DNA of 64,000 nt from NCBI GenBank assembly GCA_023485205.1, contig JAMCZX010000017.1, positions 1 to 64,000 of the forward strand. The letters are read 5' to 3'. The notes below the pieces were generated by a model. The model had not been told where the DNA came from and made no database searches. It saw nothing but the letters and a program-made list of their open reading frames with translations. The stretch comes from Candidatus Omnitrophota bacterium (GTDB lineage: Bacteria; Ratteibacteria; UBA8468; B48-G9; DTJG01). A program made the translations under genes and the position numbers. Every line of letters starts with the position of its first letter. Positions within the stretch are counted from its first letter, which is position 1. Of this stretch, positions 28,167-37,311 are shown piece after piece.

Positions 28167-28714
28167 TATGGAGATGAGATTACGATTTCTGCGGCTTCAA
28201 GAAGGGTTTTTGCTGTATAATCAGGTTTACACTTCCATTCTTTTGTCTCTTCCTCTGATTTTGTTTTTCCTGATAAAACAAGTATTGTTTTTGCCCCTAT
28301 ATTTTTTCCTGCTTCTATGTCAATGGAGCTGTCACCAATAAAAAACGCTTTTGAGAAATCAATAGGACCAAAGTCATTGTCAGCCTGCTGGAAAAGTCCT
28401 GCCCTGGGTTTTCTGCACTCACAATTTTCTTCAGTGGTATGAGGACAGTAATATGCTTTTAAAACATTAATCCCTTGAGATTTTAAAATCATTTGCATTT
28501 TTTTTGTAATGTCATCCAGGGTTTCCATTGTAAGCAATCCCTTGTTCACACCTGCCTGGTTGGATATAATAATGATTTGGAAGCAATTGGAAACAAGTTT
28601 TTTCAGCCCGTCAATGGCTGACGGCAAAAAATTAAATTCCTCCCGGCTTTTTACGTAATCGTTAGGGGTATAATCGGAAATAACACCGTCTCTGTCAAGG
28701 AATACAAGTTTCAT
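28166..28714 (-). CDS. gmhB: D-glycero-D-manno-heptose-1,7-bisphosphate 7-phosphatase-like HAD protein
   Basis: A HAD-IIIA phosphatase of 182 residues. FLDRDGVISDY holds the nucleophile and acid Asp residues, IIIISNQAGVNKG is motif II, CPH...CECRKP is the zinc-binding loop typical of GmhB, and FIGDSSIDIEAG is motif IV. It removes the C7 phosphate of heptose bisphosphate on the way to ADP-heptose for LPS core. Start: ATG 28714, one nt after the rpsI stop, rather than the in-frame ATG inside rpsI. Histidinol-phosphatase-type activity is an alternative. Confidence 0.82.
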   Translation of the reverse strand: MKLVFLDRDGVISDYTPNDYVKSREEFNFLPSAIDGLKKLVSNCFQIIIISNQAGVNKGLLTMETLDDITKKMQMILKSQGINVLKAYYCPHTTEENCECRKPRAGLFQQADNDFGPIDFSKAFFIGDSSIDIEAGKNIGAKTILVLSGKTKSEEETKEWKCKPDYTAKTLLEAAEIVISSP

Positions 28715-28715
28715 T

Positions 28716-29108
28716 CTATCTTTTCGTCCACTGAAATCTTTTTCTGGCACCTTTTCTTCCGTATTTTTTCCTTTCCTTCATTTTTGGATTACGGGTAAGA
28801 AGGTCAAATTTCCTGAGGTCGGGTATAAGTTGAGGATTAAATTTGGCAATGGCTCTTGCAATAGCAAGCTTGGAAGCATCCACCTGACCATGGATACCAC
28901 CGCCCTGGGCCTTCAATTCAATGTCAAACTGGTTGTCAAGATTTGTCACTTTTAAGGGTTTTAAGACTTCATCCTGAAGATAAAACAGAGGAAAATATTC
29001 GGAAAGTTTTTTACCATTTATGACAACGTTTCCTGTCCCCTGTTTCATTTTTGCAATCGTATGCGATGATTTTCTTCTTCCTACTGCAATTAAAAGATTA
29101 CTGTCCAT
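28716..29108 (-). CDS. rpsI: Small ribosomal subunit protein uS9
   Basis: A ribosomal protein of 130 residues. AVGRRKSSHTIAKMKQGTG near the N-terminus, GGGIHGQVDASKLAIARAI in the middle and the basic tail RKKYGRKGARKRFQWTKR that reaches the ribosomal P site are diagnostic. In most bacteria rplM (uL13) is directly upstream; here a FGGY kinase gene is, and no rplM appears in the window. Confidence 0.96.
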   Translation of the reverse strand: MDSNLLIAVGRRKSSHTIAKMKQGTGNVVINGKKLSEYFPLFYLQDEVLKPLKVTNLDNQFDIELKAQGGGIHGQVDASKLAIARAIAKFNPQLIPDLRKFDLLTRNPKMKERKKYGRKGARKRFQWTKR

Positions 29109-29154
29109 TTCTTCTCCATTTTTATAAAGAATAAGTGTGAGATAAAAAAATATA

Positions 29155-30660
29155 TTACATTAATTCTGAAAGGATGTCAAAAGAATTTTTTAAGTCTTTA
29201 TACAACTTTACGTATAATGGATAAAATCTTTCATAGGTTTTTTGAGTTTTTTCCCCGGGATGAAATGTGTCTTTTCTTTTAATGAATTTTTTACATGTTT
29301 TTTCAATTTCAGGAAATACCTTGAGCCCGGTTCCTGCAAGAAGCGCTGCCCCGTATGCGGGACCTTCCTCTGATTTTAGCCTTTCCATGTTTTTGTTGAA
29401 AATATCCGCCTGCATCTGACACCAGAATGAACTTTTTCCCCCACCTCCTGATGCTCTGAATGAATTACCCATAGGCAGACCTATTTCCTTCATAATTTCA
29501 ATTGTATCCTTTAATCCAAATGTTACACCCTCCATTACTGCTCTTGCCATATGGGATTTTGTATGTTTCAGGGAAAGCCCAAAAAATACACCCCGGGCAT
29601 CAGGGTCAGGATATGGTGTTCTTTCCCCTGTTAAGTATGGAAGAAAAAACAACCCTTCAGACCCTGGAGGAATCTTTTTCGCCTCTTCAGTAATGGTCTT
29701 ATAGGATTTTTCCTTCATAATATCCCTGAACCATCGCAGGGACCCGCCGGCTGAAAGCATGACTCCCATGAGATGCCACTTGTTAGTAACAGCATGGCAA
29801 AAAGTATGAAGTCTTCCTCCGGGGTCAACAAAAACTTTGTCTGAATGGGCAAAAACCACGCCGCTGGTTCCAAGAGTAACTGATACAAGGCCTTCTTCCA
29901 CTATCCCATTTCCAATCCCGCCTGCTGCCTGGTCTCCTGCTCCTGCCACGACAGGAGTTCCTTCCAAAAGTCCTGTTATTTCCCCTGCCTGTTTTGTAAT
30001 TTTTCCTGTTATTTCCATGGATTCATAAGAACGGGGAAGAGATTCCGGAGGAATCCGGAGCCTTTCAAGAATTTCTTTTGACCACGTCCTGTTTTTTACG
30101 TCAAACAAGGACGTTCCTGATGCATCTGAAACGTCCGTTGCAAATTCACCTGTCAGGCAGAACCGGATATAATCTTTTGGAAGAAGAATTTTTTTTACCT
30201 TGTCATAGATTTTTCTATGATTGTTTTTAAGCCAGAGAATTTTGGGCGCCTGGAATCCGGTAAGAACAGGATTGCACGTAATTTCAAAAACTTTTTCCTT
30301 TCCTATCGTCTCATTTATTTCATCACATTCTTTTTGGGTCCTCTGGTCACACCAGAGAAGAGCAGGATAAACCACCCTGTTTTGAGCATCAAGAAAAACA
30401 GAGCCATGCATCTGGCCCGTAAGTCCTACACCGAGAACATGGTTTCCGGTTATTTTTTTTGAGGATAAAATTTTTCTTATGGCTTTTGAGGCCGCTTCCC
30501 ACCATTCTGAAGGATGCTGTTCTGCCCAGCCCGGCCTCGGCGTAATTAACCCGTATTCCTCTGTAACGGCTGCTTTAATTACGCCATCCATGTTTACAAG
30601 AACTACTTTTACGCCTGTCGTTCCAAGGTCAATGCCAAGCAGATATTTTTCTTTTCCCAT
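29155..30660 (-). CDS. xylB: FGGY-family carbohydrate kinase, probably xylulokinase
   Basis: Phosphorylates a ketopentose, most likely D-xylulose, with ATP. The 501 residues match XylB. LGIDLGTTGVKVVLVN at the N-terminus is the ATP-site phosphate loop, GQMHGSVFLD is the XylB-specific substrate region, WCDQRT and GAGDQAAGGIGNGIV are FGGY signatures, and FRASGGGGKSSFWCQMQAD is the C-terminal motif. No xylose isomerase or transporter is nearby. It starts 2 bp after the OsmC gene stop, so the two are cotranscribed. Confidence 0.85.
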   Translation of the reverse strand: MGKEKYLLGIDLGTTGVKVVLVNMDGVIKAAVTEEYGLITPRPGWAEQHPSEWWEAASKAIRKILSSKKITGNHVLGVGLTGQMHGSVFLDAQNRVVYPALLWCDQRTQKECDEINETIGKEKVFEITCNPVLTGFQAPKILWLKNNHRKIYDKVKKILLPKDYIRFCLTGEFATDVSDASGTSLFDVKNRTWSKEILERLRIPPESLPRSYESMEITGKITKQAGEITGLLEGTPVVAGAGDQAAGGIGNGIVEEGLVSVTLGTSGVVFAHSDKVFVDPGGRLHTFCHAVTNKWHLMGVMLSAGGSLRWFRDIMKEKSYKTITEEAKKIPPGSEGLFFLPYLTGERTPYPDPDARGVFFGLSLKHTKSHMARAVMEGVTFGLKDTIEIMKEIGLPMGNSFRASGGGGKSSFWCQMQADIFNKNMERLKSEEGPAYGAALLAGTGLKVFPEIEKTCKKFIKRKDTFHPGEKTQKTYERFYPLYVKLYKDLKNSFDILSELM

Positions 30661-30662
30661 CT

Positions 30663-31052
30663 TTATTTATTGACATTCAGGACAATCTCCGGAATGTTAT
30701 TTAATGTATTATGGATAGTACATTTATTTGCCCATTCAAGAACCCCTTTTTTATATTCTTCTGTTGTAGCAGATGGCAGGGATATGTCAAAAACCATCTT
30801 TCCTATTCTATCAGGAAGATGTTGATAATCAACCTTTATCCGGAGTCCTGAATACGAGATTTTGGCTCTCTCACAATAAAAAATAACGTACATTCCTATA
30901 CATGAAGCAAAAGAAGTTACAAAAATCTCAGGCGGAGTAGGACCCGTGTCCTGTCCTTTAAGTTCTTTCGGAAGATCAATGTCTATCTTATGATTTCTTA
31001 CAATTGCCTCAAATTTTCTGCCCTCAATGTTTTTCACTATTATTGTTGCCAT
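30663..31052 (-). CDS. OsmC/Ohr family protein
   Basis: A small alpha-beta protein of 129 residues of the OsmC superfamily. TPPEIFVTSFASCIGMYVIF holds the first redox Cys and WANKCTIHNTL the second, the pair used for organic hydroperoxide reduction in OsmC/Ohr. It may protect the oxygen-sensitive metabolism here, or belong to the less defined OsmC-like proteins. It sits between the Cys-rich mini-gene and xylB. Confidence 0.85.
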   Translation of the reverse strand: MATIIVKNIEGRKFEAIVRNHKIDIDLPKELKGQDTGPTPPEIFVTSFASCIGMYVIFYCERAKISYSGLRIKVDYQHLPDRIGKMVFDISLPSATTEEYKKGVLEWANKCTIHNTLNNIPEIVLNVNK

Positions 31053-31069
31053 TTTTTCTCCCGGTACAA

Positions 31070-31119
31070 ATATCTGTAAAAGCCAGTGTTTTGATTTTCG
31101 TACTGGCTTTTACAGATAT
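31070..31119 (-). repeat. Perfect 18-bp hairpin between two genes
   Basis: ATATCTGTAAAAGCCAGT (31070-31087) and its exact complement (31102-31119) flank a 14-nt loop. There is no T-tract on either strand. It lies in the 95-bp gap between the Cys-rich gene and the OsmC gene and may block exonucleases or attenuate transcription, giving more of the upstream small message. Confidence 0.65.
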
Positions 31120-31147
31120 CCCAAAATCCTGCTTTCATATTATTTTT

Positions 31148-31255
31148 TTACTTCTTGCATGTACACTGCTCATAGGGCTTCTTACAACCTTCACACACTC
31201 CATTTACTATTTTTTTACCGCACTTGCACGGAGAACACCCGCAGGTTTTACACAT
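31148..31255 (-). CDS. Hidden 35-residue cysteine-rich protein
   Basis: A very short gene with an excellent ribosome site (AAGGGGGGTG 7 nt before the ATG). The product begins MCKTCGCSPCKCGKK and ends YEQCTCKK. Nine of its 35 residues are Cys, arranged as C-x2-C-x-C-x2-C-x-C, then C-x2-C, then C-x-C, consistent with a zinc-ribbon or metallothionein-like metal-binding knuckle. I have a general memory of similar small Cys-rich proteins in anaerobes but cannot name a family. It precedes an OsmC redox protein, hinting at metal or thiol stress, which is inference. Confidence 0.75.
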   Translation of the reverse strand: MCKTCGCSPCKCGKKIVNGVCEGCKKPYEQCTCKK

Positions 31256-31297
31256 TATAATTCACCCCCCTTATTTATTTTTTTCAAATCCTGACAT

Positions 31298-31328
31298 TTA
31301 TAGTATGTTTTACTTTTTATTTTTCAAA
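31298..31328 (-). promoter_or_regulatory. Possible promoter of the Cys-rich gene
   Basis: Minus strand TTGAAA (31323-31328) and TATAAA (31298-31303) are 19 bp apart, slightly long. A perfect TTGACA lies just upstream (31331-31336) but 27 bp from the -10. Confidence 0.35.
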
Positions 31329-31348
31329 TTGTCAACAAATTGAGATTC

Positions 31349-32482
31349 CTAAAATTTTTCTACCACCTCTATTATTTTTTCATAGTTTTTCAACGTCAGG
31401 TCTGAAAGAATTCTGCCATAAGGACATGCAGATGGCATAAGTACAAATCCTCTCCCCTCTCCTGCAGTACCCTCCTGCAATGCTTTTATAACTTTTTTTT
31501 CAAATTCCGGTTCCGGCAGATTTTCAATGTCGCTTACTTCCAAATTACCAAATAACGTTAAATTTTTACCATATTTATTTCTGACATATGAAAGCTCCAC
31601 GTCTCCCTGGGGCGGAGGTTCAATTGGGTCAAGACCCGTACAACCGGTTGTAATAATTCCACCAAGAATATCCTTAATCCTGCCATGACAGTGTATTCTT
31701 GGATATCCCCCGGATTTACGTATCAAGTCTATCAGCGGCTTATCATATTTAACCACATATTCAGTGAAAAAAGATGGAGGAAGATATGGGGGGGATGCAA
31801 ATTCAGGTCCATAAATACGCCATAATTTACCGGGAAGAACCCTGGCAATGGCTTCAATTCTGAAATAAAGGGCACTGAAAAATCTTTCAAGTAACTTATG
31901 AAACATATCAGGATAGGAAAAAGCAGTCATTATGTAATCCTGCATGGAAAAAAGTTCTGCTGCATTACAAAGCGGGTCAGAAGTATCAATCATGACAATA
32001 CCCGTATCTCCAAGTAACTCCTCTGTTTTTAATATCCCGGATATGTCCGGTTCTCCACCGGGTGGTGTTTCCGGCAGGTCAAGATATGTTTTAAAATCGT
32101 CCATATTTTTTAAAAGATGTTCCAATCTCCATGTTGTTCTTACGTCCATGTCCCGCCGGCTCATACTTCTTAAAATACGATTTCCTGCTTTTATCGTTAT
32201 AGTCGTAAATTCACTTTTTCCTTCAATCCTTGTATTTATTTCTGTAAACTCTTTCAGACTATCTTCAGGAGTATTTTTAAATGGAACTCCCCTCATAACG
32301 ATTCTGTCAGTTTTTTCTCTTGTTAAATTTAGCAATGGTTTCCATGAAGGATGAGAATAGATATTAAATGGGTCGGAGTTCTCAGGATTTTCGTCCAGTC
32401 CATTCAATTCATAAAAGGATACCGGGGGTCTGTCCACTGCCTCACCTTTGATTGAAGCCATTAACCTTTCTTGTCTGAACAT
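31349..32482 (-). CDS. UroD-superfamily protein, methyltransferase-like
   Basis: A UroD-fold protein of 377 residues. The N-terminal RLMASIKGEAVDRPPV is typical of the superfamily. RIHCHGRIKDILGGIITTGCTGLDPIEPPP has the H-x-H region equivalent to the metal site, with a further Cys in MPSACPYG near the end, as in the zinc-dependent corrinoid/CoM methyltransferases. It differs from the protein at 1840-2955, which has H-S-C-G, so the ligand set may differ. It follows the prenyl synthase gene by 2 bp at the end of the operon that begins with the regulators. Substrate unknown. Confidence 0.75.
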   Translation of the reverse strand: MFRQERLMASIKGEAVDRPPVSFYELNGLDENPENSDPFNIYSHPSWKPLLNLTREKTDRIVMRGVPFKNTPEDSLKEFTEINTRIEGKSEFTTITIKAGNRILRSMSRRDMDVRTTWRLEHLLKNMDDFKTYLDLPETPPGGEPDISGILKTEELLGDTGIVMIDTSDPLCNAAELFSMQDYIMTAFSYPDMFHKLLERFFSALYFRIEAIARVLPGKLWRIYGPEFASPPYLPPSFFTEYVVKYDKPLIDLIRKSGGYPRIHCHGRIKDILGGIITTGCTGLDPIEPPPQGDVELSYVRNKYGKNLTLFGNLEVSDIENLPEPEFEKKVIKALQEGTAGEGRGFVLMPSACPYGRILSDLTLKNYEKIIEVVEKF

Positions 32483-32484
32483 TT

Positions 32485-33531
32485 TCAGTTATTGAGAATA
32501 TCCATTGAATAGGTTTCCAGCATCTGCCTATAACCTGGTCTCATTCTTGAATCTGTATTTGCCAATAATGCTTTGTTAAGGTAATCGTCAATCTGGTTTT
32601 TAGCGTAATTTAATGCATCTGAGTCACGTATAATCCCGCATATCTTAAGCTGTTCGTTTTTAGTTATATTTTTTTTGGATATTATCTTTTTTATACAGGA
32701 CTTAACATTTAGACCGGATTTATTGTATGCACGCCATATAAGAATAGTCTTTTTGGATTCTTTTATATCGTTTAAATTGGATTTATACAAGCCCGGCTTT
32801 TTACTGAACATATCCGTAATGTCATCCTTAATCTGGAACGCCCTTCCCAAATATATACCGAATTTAAAAAGTTTATCTATGTCCTTTTTCCCGGCACCGG
32901 CAAGTATTGCACCTATTGTAAGAGGCGCAGAAAAAGTATAAATGGCAGTTTTTAAATCATATATCTTATAAATGTCATTCAGGGTGATTTTATCTATATT
33001 TTCAAGGCTTGAAATAATGTCAAGAAATTCCCCGTTTCCGGTGTAAACAGCCGCATCAACCAATTTTTTAAAGGCAATTTCCTTGCGACGGGCATCTTCC
33101 TTGACGGATAAGAATGAATACGTCCCAAGAGCATACATGATATCACCCATTATAATGGCAAGGTCATTGCCATTGAATTTAGTATTTTTATGTCTTGCAA
33201 CGTATTCATTTAAAATTCTATGCAATGAGGGTTTTCCTCTCCTGATGCTGGATTTATCTATGATGTCATCATGAACAAGTATGGAATTATGTAATAATTC
33301 CAATGACATTGCCGTCCTGTAGAGCCCATCCGGCTTTTTTTTAGTAAAACCTGAATATCCAAGAATAAACAGGACAGGCCTTATCCTTTTACCTTTCCTC
33401 AAGATAAAACCCTTGATATTATTTAATAATACAGGAGGAAATTTATTCAAGTGGTATGCCCGGCTTAAATCATTGAAATAGTTAACAAGCTCCATCTCCA
33501 CGCTCTTCTTTATTTCCGTAATCATAGCCAA
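32485..33531 (-). CDS. Trans-isoprenyl diphosphate synthase
   Basis: Builds a linear polyprenyl diphosphate for quinone, carotenoid or similar lipids. The 348 residues carry the first Asp-rich motif DDIID (88-92) in HNSILVHDDIIDKSSIRRG and the second, DDITD, in FQIKDDITDMF; the basic GKRIRPVLF precedes the first. Chain length cannot be set from this reading. Its start is 2 bp after the stop of the REC-acetyl-CoA synthetase gene. Confidence 0.9.
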   Translation of the reverse strand: MAMITEIKKSVEMELVNYFNDLSRAYHLNKFPPVLLNNIKGFILRKGKRIRPVLFILGYSGFTKKKPDGLYRTAMSLELLHNSILVHDDIIDKSSIRRGKPSLHRILNEYVARHKNTKFNGNDLAIIMGDIMYALGTYSFLSVKEDARRKEIAFKKLVDAAVYTGNGEFLDIISSLENIDKITLNDIYKIYDLKTAIYTFSAPLTIGAILAGAGKKDIDKLFKFGIYLGRAFQIKDDITDMFSKKPGLYKSNLNDIKESKKTILIWRAYNKSGLNVKSCIKKIISKKNITKNEQLKICGIIRDSDALNYAKNQIDDYLNKALLANTDSRMRPGYRQMLETYSMDILNN

Positions 33532-33533
33532 GG

Positions 33534-35930
33534 TTAATTTTCCCTCTCTTCATATTTTTTCTTTAATCCCTCTACAACGTTCGGGTCTGATAAAGTGGTG
33601 GTATCCCCGAGAACTTTACCTTCTGCAATATCCCGTAATAACCGGCGCATAATCTTGCCGCTGCGTGTCTTGGGAAGTTCTTTGGTAAAAATTATTTTTT
33701 CCGGCTTTGCAATAGAACCTATTTTTTTTACTACATGTTCTTTTAGCTCCTGTTCCTTCTGGAGAGAGGGGGTATTACCCTCTTTCAGAATAACAAAAGC
33801 AGCAATTGCCTGCCCCTTGATTTCATGATAAATTCCAACTACTGCTGATTCTGCCACACCGGAATGGTCCACTAAAGCGCTTTCCACCTCCATCGTGCTT
33901 ATCCTGTGTGCAGAGATGTTCATTACGTCATCCACCCTGCCTAACAGCCAGAAATATCCCTCTTCATCACGCCTGGCACCATCACCTGTAAAATAAGTTC
34001 CTTTGTTCCATTTTGACCAGTATTGTGAAACGTATCTTTCCGGGTCCCCGTATATGCCTCTTAACATGGCAGGCCAGGGTTTTTTGATTGCAAGGTATCC
34101 ACCGCCTACGTTGATTTTATTACCTTTTTCATCTAATATGTCCGCAACAATGCCGGGAAACGGTTTGGTAGCCGAACCAGGCTTTAAAGTAGTCAGACCT
34201 GGAAGCGGTGTTATAAGAATCATTCCCGTCTCAGTCTGCCACCACGTATCAACAACCGGACAGCGTTCCTGTCCGATATTTTTATAATACCACATCCATG
34301 CCTCCGGGTTTATTGGCTCTCCTACTGAGCCAAGCAGACGCAGTGAAGAAAGATTATGTTTTTCCGTCCATCCTGTTCCACACTTCATAAAAGCACGTAT
34401 TGCAGTAGGCGCAGTATAAAAAATCGTTACCCCATATTTTTCTATTATTGACCAGAATCTATCTATTTCAGGCCAATCCGGAGCACCTTCATACATTAAA
34501 ACTGTTGCTCCGCAGGATAATGGCCCGTAAACCACGTAACTATGCCCGGTTACCCATCCGATGTCTGCGCTGCACCAGTAAAGGTCATCATCTTTTATGT
34601 CAAAAACCCATTTTGTAGTGGCATATACACCTGTCAAATACCCGCCCGTAGTATGAATAATTCCTTTTGGCTTGCCCGTAGTTCCTGACGTATAAAGCGT
34701 ATAAAGAATATCCTCGCTATCCATTGGTTCCGGTCTGTAATAAACCGGAGCCCCATCCATCAACTGGTGCCACCAGTGGTCTCTTCCCTCTTTCATCGTA
34801 ATCGGAAAATCACTCCTGCTTCTTTGTACTACAACCACGTTTTTTATAGAGGGTGTTTTTGCCAGGGCATTATCTGATATGTGCTTAAGTGGAATGAATT
34901 TACCTCTGCGATATCCTCCGTCTGCCGTAATTAAAACCGTTGCCTGTGCATCGTTGATACGGTCAGCCAATGCCTCGGCACTGAACCCGCCAAAAACCAC
35001 GGAATGAATAGCTCCCAATCTGGCACAAGCAAGTAATGCCACGGGAAGTTCAGGAAGCATCGGCATGTAAATTATCACCCTGTCTCCTTTGCGTACGCCT
35101 AATTTATAAAGAACGTTCGTAAACTTGTTTACCTCCTGGTATAATTCCCAGTAGGTTAAAACACGCTGGTCCCCGGGCTCGCCTTCCCATATGATTGCCG
35201 CCTTATTACGTTTACCTGCATGTATATGTCTGTCAATACAGTTATAAGAAGCATTTAATCTTCCCCCTACAAACCATTTTGCATGAGGAGGATTCCATTC
35301 CAACACCTTATCCCACTTCCTGAACCAGTACAACTCCCCGGCAAAATTCTCCCAGAATTTTTCAGGGTTTTTATTTGCGGTCTCATAGATTGACTCATCT
35401 TTTATGTTTGCCTGGCTGACAAAATTGGATTTGGACGGGATCCGACGTTCCTCGTCTAACAAAACTGTCAGTTCACCTTTAATTTTTTCTTTATGCCGTT
35501 TTTCTTTTTTTACTTCAGTACAGGAAATCTGATTTACCTGATTTTCCATTGATTTAATAGTACTGACAATCTGTTTCTTCAGTTCATCATATCCTGCAGT
35601 CTTGGATACGTAAGTATCAAAATGCGGTTGAATTCCAATCTTTTGCATATATTGCATAAAAGAGAACTTATCTCCAAAAGCAGTTAAAAGAATCACGGGT
35701 ATCTTATTCAATTCCGGGTCATTTTTGACTTCCCTGCAAATGTCACTTCCATCAATACCAGGCAGCATTAAATCCAATAATATTATATCGGGCTTGTATT
35801 TCCGGATAGACTTAATTCCTTCAGTCCCGTCATAAGCAGTAAAAATCCGATATTTGTCTTCAAGAAACATCCTTGTTGTCTCAACAAAATCATGGTCATC
35901 ATCAATTAATACAATTGATTTCTTTTCCAT
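33534..35930 (-). CDS. Response-regulator receiver domain fused to AMP-forming acetyl-CoA synthetase
   Basis: One continuous 798-residue frame. Residues 1-125 are a receiver domain with all phosphorylation residues intact: acidic pair D10/D11, phospho-acceptor D53 (LLDLMLPG), T83 and K110. A charged linker (about 127-175) leads to a full-length acetyl-CoA synthetase: [35 protein letters not shown], the ATP loop [11 protein letters not shown] (about 413-423) and the C-terminal [11 protein letters not shown] with catalytic K759, the lysine that acetylation silences in Acs. GGAGG precedes the ATG, and no ribosome site precedes the internal Met at 128, so separate translation of the enzyme is unlikely. 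It activates acetate to acetyl-CoA, presumably under control of the kinase encoded 23 bp upstream. Confidence 0.9.
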   Translation of the reverse strand: MEKKSIVLIDDDHDFVETTRMFLEDKYRIFTAYDGTEGIKSIRKYKPDIILLDLMLPGIDGSDICREVKNDPELNKIPVILLTAFGDKFSFMQYMQKIGIQPHFDTYVSKTAGYDELKKQIVSTIKSMENQVNQISCTEVKKEKRHKEKIKGELTVLLDEERRIPSKSNFVSQANIKDESIYETANKNPEKFWENFAGELYWFRKWDKVLEWNPPHAKWFVGGRLNASYNCIDRHIHAGKRNKAAIIWEGEPGDQRVLTYWELYQEVNKFTNVLYKLGVRKGDRVIIYMPMLPELPVALLACARLGAIHSVVFGGFSAEALADRINDAQATVLITADGGYRRGKFIPLKHISDNALAKTPSIKNVVVVQRSRSDFPITMKEGRDHWWHQLMDGAPVYYRPEPMDSEDILYTLYTSGTTGKPKGIIHTTGGYLTGVYATTKWVFDIKDDDLYWCSADIGWVTGHSYVVYGPLSCGATVLMYEGAPDWPEIDRFWSIIEKYGVTIFYTAPTAIRAFMKCGTGWTEKHNLSSLRLLGSVGEPINPEAWMWYYKNIGQERCPVVDTWWQTETGMILITPLPGLTTLKPGSATKPFPGIVADILDEKGNKINVGGGYLAIKKPWPAMLRGIYGDPERYVSQYWSKWNKGTYFTGDGARRDEEGYFWLLGRVDDVMNISAHRISTMEVESALVDHSGVAESAVVGIYHEIKGQAIAAFVILKEGNTPSLQKEQELKEHVVKKIGSIAKPEKIIFTKELPKTRSGKIMRRLLRDIAEGKVLGDTTTLSDPNVVEGLKKKYEEREN

Positions 35931-35953
35931 TTATCCTCCTAAGAAAGTTTTAT

Positions 35954-37309
35954 TTAACTTGCAGGCACTGCAACCACCCTTGTCTGACAGGGTAAAAAAA
36001 AACTCGTACCTTTGCCAGGGATACTTTCCACCCGGATATTGCTCTTGTGTAATTTAAGAACCTCTTTAACTATGCTTAAACCGAGTCCTGTTCCCTGCTT
36101 ATCCATATCCTGGGCATTCCTGCTCCTGTAAAATTCATCAAATATTTTATTTATGTCAGAAGCGGGAATACCAATTCCCGTATCCCATATCTTTATGTGA
36201 AAACATCCTTTTTTGTCTGGTACGGACTTAACATGGATGCCTATTTTTCCATATGATGGAGTATACTTGATGGCATTATTCAAAAGATTTATAAACACCT
36301 CCTTAAGGGTTTCCTTGTTGGCATAAACAAAAATCTTCTCCATTGGAATTTCACAGGATAACGTTAATTTTTTATCTTCTATGAAAGGTTTATATTCCTC
36401 TATTACATTATTTATTATATCATTCAGGGGGAATTCCTCTTTTTTAAATTCCTCTGAAGCTCTTATTTTTGAAAGATGCAAAAGGTCTCTCACAAAATTA
36501 AGCAGGGACAAAGTTCTCCTGTCTGCCCTGCCGAGCATTTCTTTTGTTTTTTCTGTTATGTCCCCTGTAAACCCCTCCAATACAACTTTTATACAATTCT
36601 GTATCGCGGCAAGACCGGATTGTATGTCATGGGTAACTGTCAGAACGTATCGTGATTTTATCCTGTCCTGTTCTGCAAGCTGTTTGTTAGCAAGTGTCAA
36701 AGCCCGCTCTCTCTCTATTAATTTTTCACTGATACTGCTGGTTAAATAAACGGCTAAATACAGGGTACTTGCCATAGCACCAAACACCCCCCAGGTATAT
36801 ACCCTGCTGAAAATCAGAGTCTGTCCTTCTGAAATCAAACTTCCAATAGGGTAATATGGTATAACTTTCATGGACTCAAGAATAATCACAAAACCCAAAA
36901 TGCCCACTGCCAGAGTAGCCTGCATGTATGCATCCCTCTTAGGCAAAATAATGCTTGCGGTAATCATATGAAAGATGAAATAAAATATAAAAGGATTTTC
37001 AATTCCACCGGAAAAATAAAGTAAATACATGAGCATTATCAAATCAGTGGAAATCTGGATATTTGCGAACGTGTTTGCCCTTCCATGCCAGGTATCTGTT
37101 TCACTTGTTTTTTTTAATTTAGAGTGGTAAAAATAAAAAATGACGTTAAACAAAAAAAGTGCAGCAACACCTGCATATAAAAAATTAAAAGGCAGTTTAA
37201 TTTTAAGAATGAAAACACTTGCTGAGATAATCAAAAAAATGCCGATAACTGCCAGCCATCTTAATTTTATAAACCATCCCAAACGGATATTCAGTTCTCT
37301 TGCCGTCAT
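35954..37309 (-). CDS. Membrane histidine kinase
   Basis: A sensor kinase of 451 residues. Five to six hydrophobic segments fill residues 15-190 with short loops and no large periplasmic domain, so it probably senses a membrane or intracellular signal. HisKA has the phospho-acceptor H227 in VTHDIQSG. The HATPase domain has the N-box NLLNNAIKYT (341-350), DTGIG (376-380) and GTGLGLSIV. It lies 2 bp after a response regulator and 23 bp before the REC-acetyl-CoA synthetase, its likely output partners. Confidence 0.92.
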   Translation of the reverse strand: MTARELNIRLGWFIKLRWLAVIGIFLIISASVFILKIKLPFNFLYAGVAALFLFNVIFYFYHSKLKKTSETDTWHGRANTFANIQISTDLIMLMYLLYFSGGIENPFIFYFIFHMITASIILPKRDAYMQATLAVGILGFVIILESMKVIPYYPIGSLISEGQTLIFSRVYTWGVFGAMASTLYLAVYLTSSISEKLIERERALTLANKQLAEQDRIKSRYVLTVTHDIQSGLAAIQNCIKVVLEGFTGDITEKTKEMLGRADRRTLSLLNFVRDLLHLSKIRASEEFKKEEFPLNDIINNVIEEYKPFIEDKKLTLSCEIPMEKIFVYANKETLKEVFINLLNNAIKYTPSYGKIGIHVKSVPDKKGCFHIKIWDTGIGIPASDINKIFDEFYRSRNAQDMDKQGTGLGLSIVKEVLKLHKSNIRVESIPGKGTSFFLPCQTRVVAVPAS

Positions 37310-37311
37310 TT

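Noticed and set aside
33534..35549. Separate translation of acetyl-CoA synthetase from the internal Met at residue 128
   Set aside because: No ribosome site lies upstream of that ATG and the linker is continuous with both domains.
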